This document shows, piece after piece, positions 12,601-24,600 of a stretch of DNA of 64,000 nt. The number at the start of each line of letters is the position of its first letter. Position 1 is the stretch's first letter. The notes under the pieces are model-generated. The model saw only the letters and a list, made by a program, of their open reading frames with translations, was not told the origin of the DNA and did not search any database. Source of the DNA: Aricia agestis (Eukaryota; Arthropoda; Insecta; Lepidoptera; Lycaenidae); the NCBI RefSeq assembly GCF_905147365.1, contig NC_056408.1, positions 17,422,001-17,486,000 on the forward strand, read 5' to 3'. A program made the translations under genes and the position numbers.

Positions 12601-15600
12601 CGGTTAAAAAGTAGCCTAAGTTATGCCTTACTACATCAACTATGTGCCAAAAAAAAGTCCCGTCAAAATCGATCAAGCCATTTCAGAGATTAGCCGGAAC
12701 AAACAGACAGACAGACAGACAGACATACAGACAAAAATTGTAAAAAATGTTGTTTTGGTGTATGTACCCTACTCGTATATACATTCATATGCATCTAGTA
12801 AAAAACGGTTCTTTCAATATTACAAACAGACACTCCAATTTTATTTATATGTATAGATGTATAGATATATAAAACTCAAAGGTGACTGACTGACATGGTG
12901 ATCTATCAACGCACATCCCAAACCACTGGACCGATCGGGCTGAAATTTGGCATGCAGGTAGATATTATGACGTAGCCATCCGCTAAGAAAGGATTTTGAT
13001 CAATTCCACCTCCAAGGGGTTAAAATAGGGGATGAAAGTTTGTATATAATAATACTTCTTAACGCGAGCGAAGCCGCGGGCAAAAGCTGGTAAGATTATA
13101 AACTTAATTTAACTGCGAAAACGAAGACGCAGCTAAAGGCAAATAAAAGGGGGGTTATCTCGCCCAGGGCGCTGGTAGTGCTAACACCGTCCCTGGCCAT
13201 GGCCTACAGGGCCGTCAGTCATGGTAGGCAGTATACTGCCTATACATAAATCCAGAGCTAGTAGCGGTACCATGTGCGGGAACTCCGCCTCCGAGGCGTC
13301 GACGCCGCCGACGACGAGGTCGTTCGCGTGGTGGTGGCACTTGTTCTTTCGGCCGTAGTCGCCCGCTAGCGACTCAGTCGGCTCGCACGGGTATATGTAC
13401 TTCAGTTGGTACTCTATGCACTCTGAAATTTAAAAAATCACTCTACAATAGTCGTAATCTCATTTGAAAAGATATAAAACATCTCTTACCTTCACTGACT
13501 AGTGGCTTTATTGTTATTTAATATTTACATTTACCATGCCTTCTATGAAGAACTAGAGAAATAACATGCGATTTTCTGCCACAGTTTACAGTGAAAAACT
13601 TAAGTTTCTTAAGTATCTCATGACTCATCAAAAAACCCACTAGAGATGAAAAGCGGTAATTAATTGGACCTTAGCCAAAAAGCTAAATAACCAAGATAAG
13701 CTTTTTTTTTTATTTATTTATTTATATCAGGCTACATAGGCCCATACAATATATACCTTAATGACTAACATACATATAAATTATATACACAGCTTTATAA
13801 CGATCTCCTGTGAAGCTAGGATTTTGCACAAGTTATTCTGTTTTATGCATGGACCTACCATTTAAAGAAGGAAACTCTACCAACCGTAAGAAGATATTGT
13901 GTAAGTACCTTCCTTTATAGAAGAACCAAATTCTACCGCATCATTACGCTTAAATAATGTCTAAGGGTAAGAGTTAATCTGAGACAGTTAATAGAATAAA
14001 AAGAAGCTTTATAATCATCTGCTTTTATTGTAAGTTAAGTACAATAAATACTAAAAGATACCATAAACGTCGCCTATCTACTTTAACTGCGCGTCCACCG
14101 TGTCGGAATCGGAGCGTACGGTGCGGACGGAGCGTCGTCATATACAATAATTTGTCAGGCGCAGAAATGACGTTCCAGTGCACGCAACACCATACAAATC
14201 AATACAAATCCGTCTGCTGCGTACGGTCCAATTCTGATCCGGGGGACGCGCACCTTAAAAATCACCTGCTTTTATTACACGAAGAATACACACAGTACTA
14301 AGAGATACCATAACGGTTGCTTACTGTTCCAGGACTTGCTGCTGGTTCTGGGGGGGGTGAGGTCCGCCGGCAGAGACTCGCACCCGTCCTCCTCCGTGGA
14401 AATGTCGTTGGTGTCCGACCATGGCAGGGGAGCTTGCGTTCTGAAGGCGGAAGGTATGTTTAGTTATGATTGTAAAAAATATAATATGGGCAGTGACGGA
14501 TTAACGGCCGTTCCCAATATTTGATCTATCTCTGGTTTTGCCCTACTAGAGATAGTAATAGCTCACAATTGACATAAAATATATGTCTCTAATGTCTAAT
14601 ATGAGCTATTCCTATCTCCGCCGTTAGACTACTTGATGCCGTGAACAATCCATGCCTGTGGGCTTCCCTATCCGTATGTCAACTAGAATTAGTCTTTAAA
14701 CCTTTACCGCCAAATAACATTAGTTTATTCCTAGAAGCTTTTTTTGGTGTGGTGACGTAAGCGTGAGACGTGATGAGGGATAAGGACAGATTTTTGGTGC
14801 TTCTTCTGGTACCCCCTAAGACGTGATGCCCTAGGCAATTGCTTAGGGGTTAATCCGTCACTGAATATGGAACGATGTCGGCAAGAGGTCAGACAAGTTT
14901 AGAAAGCCTTTTTTCAACCCCGACAAAAGAGGGGTGTTTTAAATTTGACGTGTCTGTCTGTCTGTGTGCGTCTGTCCGTGGTATTGTAGCATCCAAACGG
15001 GTGGGCCGATTTTGATCTAGTTAGAATCTAAACAGTGTTTTGTGACTACTGCTAACTGTATAGCAGCTCCAAAAACTATATTCGCGGTTACAAGTGAATC
15101 AGTGCTAACATTAAAGTTTATCGCTGTATTTGTTAACCAGTAGACACGGGACTTTATAATAGAGCGCACCTTCTCAAACTCAAAACTCTACAGTACCTAT
15201 TTCGTTTGTATAAAAATTCTTGTGCAGTTGTTGCGTTAAAGAAAACTACATGTAGCCCGCTACTCCGTTGCGCCAAATTAGTTTATCGCGCGGGAAACGT
15301 ACATTTTTCCGAGATAAAAAGTCACCTGATGGAAAGCAACTTCCGTCGCCCATGGACACTCGCAGCATCAGAAGAGCTGCAGGTGCGTTGCCGGCCTTTT
15401 AAGAGGGAATAGGGTAATAGGGGAGGGTAGGGAAGGGAATAGGGGAGGGTAGGGAAGGAAATAGGAGAAGGTAGGGAAGGGAAAAGGGTAGAGGATTGGG
15501 CCTCCGGTAAACTCACACACGGTAAAAACACAGCGCAAGCGCTGTTTCACGCCGGTTTTCTGTGAGCCCGTGGTATTTTTCCTTTCCCGGGACTCACCAT

Positions 15601-18600
15601 ATTAAATTAACGCCTCCGTGGTCTAGTGGTTAAAAGTGTGGCTCTTGACTCGGAGGTCGTGGGTTCGATTCCCGCGTTGGAAACATGTTATTTCCAAGTT
15701 TGGTTAGGACAATGCAGGCATGATCACCTGATTGTCTGACAAGTAAGATGATCCATGTGTCGGATGGTCATGTAAAAAGTCGGTCCTGCGCCTGTCTCTC
15801 GCCAGTAGTGTCGGTTTTCCGTCCTTCTGGGTTATCAGAGTAAAGGAACAGAGAGTGCTCGTGTACTGCGCACATACTTGGGCACTATACAATTACTCCT
15901 GCGTATCTGGCCTGGTTTCAATGAAACCGGTGTGGGGGGTATTATATAATATATTCATCAAAATCGGTTTCAGCGGTTTGGGCGTGAAGAGATAACAGAC
16001 AGACGGACAGATAGACAGACAAACAGACACACTTCCGCATTTACAATATTAGTATTGATAATCTACGGTTAATGATGTTTGACGGAGCAGGACTGCCTGG
16101 AGCGACTGGTACTTACGTGGTAGTGGTAGTAGTGGTGGTGGTGGTGGTGGTGGGTGCCGACTGGCCCGGGATCTCGCAGCACACCACAGGGTCCGTGCCT
16201 TGATACGAACATATCTGGAATGTGTTAAGGCAACGCCTTGATAATTTGGCTGTAGCGATATCGATTTTTCTCAACAATGACTAAAGCTAAGAAATTAAAG
16301 TTCATTGTCAGTATTCATCATGTCTTTGTCTTTGAATTACCCATAGCATAACACGATTGGTCAACTTTTATATCACAGAATAATCAATCAAAAAGACCTC
16401 TGTAAAAAAGGGATTCCTATTTTATAACATATCCAACACGGTTTTTTACTTTAACGCGGCGTCACCTTAAATACTAACTAAAAGCCGAGCTTTGTGAAGG
16501 CTCGCGTCGTCACACCTTGAGTCTTGACTGACTGATGATAACACATATCTACATGTCTATACTAATATTATAAAGCGGAAGAGTTTGTTAGTTTGTTTGT
16601 TTGAACGCGCTAATCTCAGGAACTACTGGTCCGATTTGAAAAAATCTTTCAGTGTTAGATAGCCCATTTATCGAGGAAGGCTAAAGGCTATATTTTATTA
16701 CGCTAAGACTAAAAGGAGCGAAGAAATAGTGGAAAATGTGGAAAAAACGGGGGAAAATTATTTGAAAGGGCTTATTTGAACGCGCTAATCTCAGGAACTA
16801 CTGGTCCGATTTGAAAAATTCTTTCAGTATTAAATAGACTATTTACCGAGGAAGGCTATAAGCTATATTTTATCACGCTGAGACTAATAAGAGCGAAGAA
16901 ATAGAGGAAAATGTGAAAAAAACGGGGAAAATTATTTGAAAGGGCTTATTTCAACGCGCTAATCTCAGGAACTACTGGTCCGATTTGAAAAATTATTTCA
17001 GAGTTGGATAGCCCATTTATTGAGGAGGGCTATAGGCTATATTTTATTACACTGAAACTAATATTGAGCGAATAAATAGAGGAAAATGTGGAAAAAAACG
17101 GGGGAAATTATATGAAAGGGCTTATTTGAACGCGCTAATCTCAGGAACTACTGGTCCGATTTGAAAAATTATTTCAGTGTTAGATAGCCCTTTTATTGAG
17201 GAAGGCTACAGGCTATATTTTATCACGCTAAGACTAATAGGAGCGAATAAATAGATGAAAATGTGGAAAAAACGGGGAGAAATTAATTGAAAGGGCTTAT
17301 TTGAACGCGCTACTCTCAGAAACTACTGGTTCGATTTGAAAAATTCTTTCAGTGTTAGATCTGGACGTGATCTACAATGCTAACGCTGACGAAGTCGCGG
17401 GCAACAGCTAGTAAGTAAATAAAAAATTCTATGTTAAATCACAAATCAATAGTCGTGATAGTTTTTCCGTAAATTGTAGGTAGGTACTACAAAATGTACA
17501 GATTGTGGAATATACTTGGGCTCGCTTCGCTCGCCCTGATGATTACGTATTTCTAAACTGCTAATAGCCCTCAGAAACCATATAAAATATCTGTGATGAG
17601 TCCACGAAGATCAACATGAAACAAGTTAATAAAGGTGGAAAACCCGCATTTAAACAAAGTTAAATAAGTACCTACTTAATAAATAATAAGTTAAAATTGA
17701 TGCCCCCAACTTTGTTGTCGTATCGTAATATCCCGAGAACCGTTTAGCTTGCGGCAAAAGAATATTATTTAGGTTGAGTTTAATCTGGGCCGGTTTTGGC
17801 ACTACCAGCGCCCTGGGCGAAATTTTTTTGGCGCCCAGGGTCCTTGTTAGTGCTGAAAAAATCGGCGCTCCTTTTTATCCTGCGCCCTAGGTGGTTGCCC
17901 AGCGTAAAAAAAACGCCGCTACTGAGTTTACAACAGTCTATACGTATCCGTAATACCGGAAAATACGTCGCACGCTACCACATGGGTCATGTATAATAAT
18001 TATTATTATCTGTGTTTTTCCTGTAATATCTGTCCGCTCACCGCATAGCAGGGAAACGTATAATAACATCGTTGCAATGCCAATGTTGTAAAAGGCATCC
18101 ATACTTTAAGTTTAATATTATTATAAATGAGAAGTGTGACTGAACCGATTTTGCTGAAATTTTGTATAGACATAAGGACCCTGGACCAAGTAAGGCCACT
18201 CTAACGGAAAAATACTTTTTATTCGTTAACTAACTAAATAAATTCAGGAAACAAATTGTCAAGTAATGCTCTGTTTTATCTGGTATCATGATATAAATCA
18301 CTTTTTAACCTAGCTTGAATGGCCATTTAATAAACTTAAGTTTTGTTAAGCTCTTTCAAATGGCCTTGCAAGGAACACAGCTCCAAACAAGGCCAATATT
18401 ACACATCAGTCGTTTAACCTGAAAATAGAGTTACAAGCAGGGGCGGATCTACTTAAAGGCTTTTTGGGCTGCAGCCCAGGGCCCCGCGAATACAGAGGGC
18501 CCCCAACCGAACTGAAAAAAAAAATAAACGATATTGTCAATAATAAAAATTATCTAGAATTAAAAAAAATCCGATCTTAAGGTTGGCAATATTGGTTCCG

Positions 18601-21600
18601 ATCAATCAACCCGTGTGCGCATGTATCAAACAGAACTTAATTATCAAAATGGCAATTAGTTGAGTAATTAGGTAGGGCCCCTAAGAAGTATTAGCCCAGG
18701 GTAACAAATTCAAGATCCGCCTCTGGTTACAAGTAATTATTTACTTATCTGCTTTTACTAAAACGATACTATAATCTCTTTCAATTACTTAAGCAACACG
18801 TGAAATGCTCAATATATTTACTTATATCATCTAAAAAAAATTAACGAACATTGCTTGAACATCATCTTATAACTAAGAATATAATAATGGAAATTCAGAG
18901 GTATAATAATGGAAGACAGCTTATAACTAATTGCCCTTTGTAATTGCCCACACGTTTTATAATGCAATCATATTTTTTTTAATCTTCATCATTTTTCTAG
19001 CTATATTCTGACGGAAATCTAGCCTGGATTCACATGACATGCCAATAAAATATTAACAAAAGAAAATTTAATTCGTATTAATGTGCTTTAAGCGGGCGGG
19101 CCCGTAGACGAGCAATTTTATTGCGAAATATCACGAATATCGCGTAATATTATTGACCGTCTAGGGTTGATTGATATAGAACATCGCGCGCCTTCAATCT
19201 AATTATTGTCAAATAAACTGTTCAAAAAAATTGAAGCGTGATATTGCACAAAAGAATAATTGATCGTCTAGGGGCCGGCTTAGACGCAGCAGGAGCTCTA
19301 GCATCGCTGCTCCCCAACCTAGGGGGCCCGAGCCTGAGCTGTCGGCGCCTGTACATGGGCGTTGTACGCTCCATGGCCATGTACGGTGCGCCGATCTGGG
19401 CCGAAAATTTTTCAGCCAGAAACAAGCTCAACCTTGGTCGGCTACAAAGAACGATGGCAACGCGAGCAGTGCGCGGGTATCGCACCATCTCCCGGGATGC
19501 TGCGTGCCTGCTCGCCGGAAGCGTCCCATGGGACCTGGACGCAAGAGCCCTCGCCGATGTGTACTGGCGTAGCGCAGAAGTCCGCGCGGGGAGCAGCAAC
19601 CCCCTGCGAAAAGAACGAAGCCAGAGACAGGGTCCTGGAGTTGTGGGAGGAGCGTTTTTTGGAGCCGCGTGTAAGCGTGGACCTCATAGGGGCTATTCGC
19701 CCAGTATTCAGAGAGTGGGTGGACCGAAAGAAAGGCGCCCTCTCGTTTCGCCTCACACAGGTGCTGACCGGGCACGGCTGCTTCGGTCGGTACCTGTGCG
19801 AGATCGTCGGAAGGGAGGAGACGACGCGGTGCCACCACTGCGACGACGAAAGGGACACGGCCGCGCACACCTTAACGGCCTGTCCCTCTTGAACACGACA
19901 ACGTGCGGCATTAACGGCTGCCATCGGACTTATCACTGCCAGCGTTGGTAAGTGCTATGCTGAGCAGTGAGCAAAACTGGAGTGACGTGGAGAAGTTCGC
20001 CGAAGAGGTGATCTTCAACAAAGAAGAGGCAGAGCGCGATAGAGAAAGGCGGGCGCTGGACCCTCTTCGACGAAGACGACCAAGGCGACAACGTGTTATC
20101 CGGAATGATAACTTGCCGCCGTAAATGGGGAGCTCAGGGTGGCGGTATGGGGATGCCGTCACTCATTGCACCGAGTCCCCGAGAGGGTCGCGATGCGCAG
20201 TGTACTCTTCGCGCATCGCGACGACAGAGAGAGTCGCCCATGCAAGCCCCGGAAGGGCCTCTGTTCGGTGACAGGAGCGTAGCGACAGTGCTTCAAAGAG
20301 GACGGGCCCGCCATTGACACGCGGGCGGTCGATTGTCGAGCCATGGAGTAGAGCTCACGCGTTCTCGGGACTCGGCAACGGGAAGACGAAGAGTACCGAC
20401 GGGTTTTAGTGGGTAGGGCTGCGGTCACTTACCATCCTTACGGCCGCAGCGAGCCCCACATACTCGTGGGGGAGTCCCCAATTCCCTCGGGATGCGTCAA
20501 TGCATTTCCCGTCGAAAAAAAAAAGGGCCGGCTTAGACAGTAGCTGCAACACGGGAGATGCCCATAAATGCCCAAAATATTCAGGTGTTCTCACCCATTT
20601 ACAAAGTGTAACAAGGCAAAGTGATAAGTTAATAACACTTTAGGGTGTGTACCTATAATATGGTGTCCTGTAGCACCTCCATCGTGGGTATCGCATATTA
20701 CGAGACAATTTTATTGTTAATTTAAACGAAAATGATTGTAGGTGGAAATGTCTTCAGTTCATGTGACAAAGTGACTATGCAATGTGCGGCTTAGGGGAGA
20801 CTGATTAAAAGAGATGTTTTAGTCGCGACTGATCCTTAATAACTAACTTAATAATTAATTAACCTAACTTATATAGGAGAGAGGTGTGACATACACTACA
20901 ACTACGCGACGCCCTCAGATACATTTAATGCGATGTATGGTTATTGGTTATATAGCTAGCTGACGGTTTTCCCATCGTCATAATACCGACTGACGGTTTT
21001 TTTTATTATTTACAAAGTAGAAACATTCACCTGTAGAAATTTTATACGGTAAAAAATGACTGATAACTGGAAAGTAACGCGACTGATGTTGAATCCCCCG
21101 TCTGCAATACGGCTGACGGTGATTTTTCGGTTATACAATGACCTCAATAATCACCCATCAAAGGCCTATGGGGGATTTTGTATGGACCCCATCCCCACCC
21201 TTCAACAGTCATGGGATGCGTCTCGATTTGTCCACTGGGACCCAGAAAAGTCTTAAGTACCAGTGTCAGTTTCAAAATGAATTGGGTTTATTAAAAAAAT
21301 AAACTTTTCTCCAAAAAAAGATGTTTATTTTTTAACAAAAAAATCACTTTTTTCTACAAACAAAAAGCATATCAGGGTTCCGTAGTCAACAAGGAACCCT
21401 TACAGTTTCGGTCTGTCCGTCCGTCTGTGGGTCTGTCTATCTGTCCGCGGTTTTTCTCAGAGACTACAAAGCTGTAATTCGGCATGTATGCATATTATCT
21501 TAATGATGGCGACAAAATGGTATATAAAATCTTTTTTTTTATGGTACCTCCCCATACACATCAAGCGGGGGTGATTTTTTTCCGTGTCCATCCTATCGTG

Positions 21601-24600
21601 TGGGGTGTCGTTGGGTACGTTTTTAAAAAATATTATTCAGAGTATTCAAAGATCATTTTCCGATTTAGGGATCCACTTGTGAAATATGAAGTTTTAAAGT
21701 GGAAAAATCGTTCCAGTGTCCCCCCTTCCACTAGCTTAAATTGTTTTCGCTCAGGTTTCAGGCTCAGGTTTAGCTGTTTAGCTTAGGTTGCTTCTGGAAA
21801 TGTGGAAAAATTTGCGAGAGTAAGAGATATTATGCTGACTTTAAAGGAAAACTATCACGGCTAAGAAAACTTCATAAATAAGTAATTGAGTAATAGTCGA
21901 TCAACTAAAAAAATGTATTCGAAGAAGTATAAAGAAACTTTTCGTACAAATTCTTTTGAACGTAACTGAGATGGTATTGTTGGTAGTGAAAAACACGTTA
22001 CAAATGTACATTCATTGACGATACAAAAATTATCAAAAACTAGCGGTATTACAGAGCCCTATATTGCGAGTGACCCGATACGCACTGTGCTGGTTTTTAA
22101 TTTCATGTACAAACAAATGACGATTTAATTGAAGACAATAATAATAATATGATCTCCATATTTTAACACTATTTATTTGCACATTAAGGAAATACGTATG
22201 TAAAAGAGAAAAAATAAAATAAAAACAATATATTATTAAACCTAAGGACGCGTCACCATCAAACACGGTGCGGCATCGTCACCGTGCCACGATACGACGC
22301 CGCCACCGTGACACGTGACGCGTGTTCCGACTTCCGGTGCCACGAATAGTGCGCCGCCCCGTGATTTAATTGAAATCTGACAATATTTCCACTACGCGAC
22401 TTTGTTTAATAAGGAATTTCACATGCCTCGTTTAAGTTTGGAATGCCGTTTTTTTCACCCTGAATAGGAGCGCACGGTGCACCGTTCGCGTCACCGGGAC
22501 ACTGTGCGGCGTCGCACCGTGTCACGGTGGCGGCGTCGTGTCATGGCACGATGACGACACCGCGCCAAGTTTGATGGAATTGCACTGTAACCTGTATTTG
22601 ACAGATGTCGCCATAGTAAAAAAAATCATTATTCTAGTACATCTTTCGAATGACACCGGTTTCTGCTCTGTTGGTAGGTGGGGACGTTTCTTCCCATTGT
22701 CCTTTTCATACAGTATAAAATTACTTTTTGAAAAATTTTTTTCGACAACTTTGATATACTTACTCTAAATTTTTATTCCATCTTTTCTGAAGCAGCTGAC
22801 GATCAAAACTGTTATGTATGGGTGGAATACTTTTATTGTTACGATTTTCGCTCGGAACCCTTCGTGCGCGAGTCCGCCTCGTACTTGGCCGATTTTTAGT
22901 ATGAGTTTTGTCGCAGATTTTTGCGATGCGATGCGAATTGGCAGTTTTGTGTGGGGCCCTTACTTACCGGAGGGAAAACCTTGTACTTTTGTATGGAGAG
23001 CAGCGCGGAGGTGCAGTCCTTCATGTTCTTACACACTCCCTGCGCGCCCGTCTTGAACGTGCACCTGTCCCCTGAAAATACAAAACATATAAAATAGCCT
23101 TTATTATATATAACTTTCGCCATTATAATATTAGTAGGACTACCAATTTACATGCACTTTAAAATTTTAAAATGTAAATTGATTTTAATTTTCAACAATT
23201 TATTATCTTATACCATACTAGACGTTTCCCGCGGGTCCGCCCTCGCAAAAAAATAATTTTTTACGGGAACCGTACATTTTCCCTCGAAAAAAGCAGCCTA
23301 TGTCCTTCTCCGTGGGCCTATGTCCTTCGTCTACTCTATAGAGTATAGTCTAGAATCTAGATATCTGATTTTGTGCCGAAACGCATTAAAAATAGATAGA
23401 AAATAGAAAAATAGATTTGATAATAAGCCAATAATATTTATTGAACCTCTAAGGTACAGAGTACAGACAGTTAAGTTTGCACCAGAGGCGTGGTTAAAGT
23501 TAAAGTTATGGTTATAGTTTAGACTGGGTTGCACCAGAGGCGTGGGTAAAGTTAAAGTTAAATATGGCGTCCAAACACCCCATATTGTCATACGACATCT
23601 GTCAATTTTTCCGGTTATAGTTAAGGTTAAAGTTAAAGTTAGTTGGTGCAACCCAGTCTAAGGCTAAATTTAACGCTAAATTTAACTTTAACTGTAACCT
23701 TAACTTTGACCGGAGAAATTTACAGATGACAGCTGGTTCAACAAGGATATATAAGTGAACGTGGGCGTGGGCACTGCTGGTAAAGGAGAACTGTCAAAAA
23801 TGGCGTTTTTGTATGATGACAGCGTTAGTTCCTTTTTTCGCCACGTGCATTTAAAACCTTGTCGAGCTCTATGGTTATGGTTAAATATGGCGTCTTGATT
23901 GCGTCCATTTTTAACTTTAACCAAAGATTTGACATTTTGCATTGTAGTTAAAGTTACAGTTATAGTTAAAGTTACTTGGTGCAACCCAACCATAGTCTGT
24001 GAGCAATCTTACTTATTTTGACCTCGATCGTACGTGCCAGGGATTTCCCAAAGCATTATAATGTTCCGACTTGTACACGTATGACTGTGTTGTTTATACC
24101 CAGAAGTCAGAACTGATACAATAACCTGTATTTAAGTAGGTACAAATCAATTACAAAACAAGTTATTTACTGCATAATGACATTCTGGCAAAGATAATAC
24201 TAAAAAATCATATTATAAAAGGCAAAAACACGAATTAATCGAAAATACCATGTGCACAAAAACAACTGAACGGATTCTGATCAAATTGACCATGGTGATA
24301 GCAAAAGCTCTAAATTAACGCAATTAACATTATGTCGAGAAAAAGTACAGAGTTTCCTGGGCGTATTATAAACAACAGTTTCGAATTTTGTCAAAACCAA
24401 ATTAAAAATAAATTACAATAGGAGTAGTTATATCTTGTTTACGTGAGTTACATAGTTAAAAAGTAATAAAATAAACGAAATAATATAAAACTAACAACAG
24501 TAAATGTGCACTAGTCGTTTCTAAATTCAGTAAAACAGCATCATCATTCATCAGGTTTGTTACAAAAAAAATAAGTAGGAAATAAATCGCCTAACTCAAA

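Noticed and set aside
12702..12733. ACAG runs as a possible CRISPR-like or regulatory array
   Set aside because: Simple microsatellites at the ends of dispersed elements, with no spacers and a eukaryotic context.
19238..19951. 237-codon frame as a host gene
   Set aside because: It and the overlapping frame are pieces of one frameshifted R1-type LINE bracketed by a target duplication.
23331..23993. Minus-strand frames with THTHTH/TLTLTIT-like repeats
   Set aside because: They arise from the GTTAAAGTTA arms of the nested MITEs, not from a protein.
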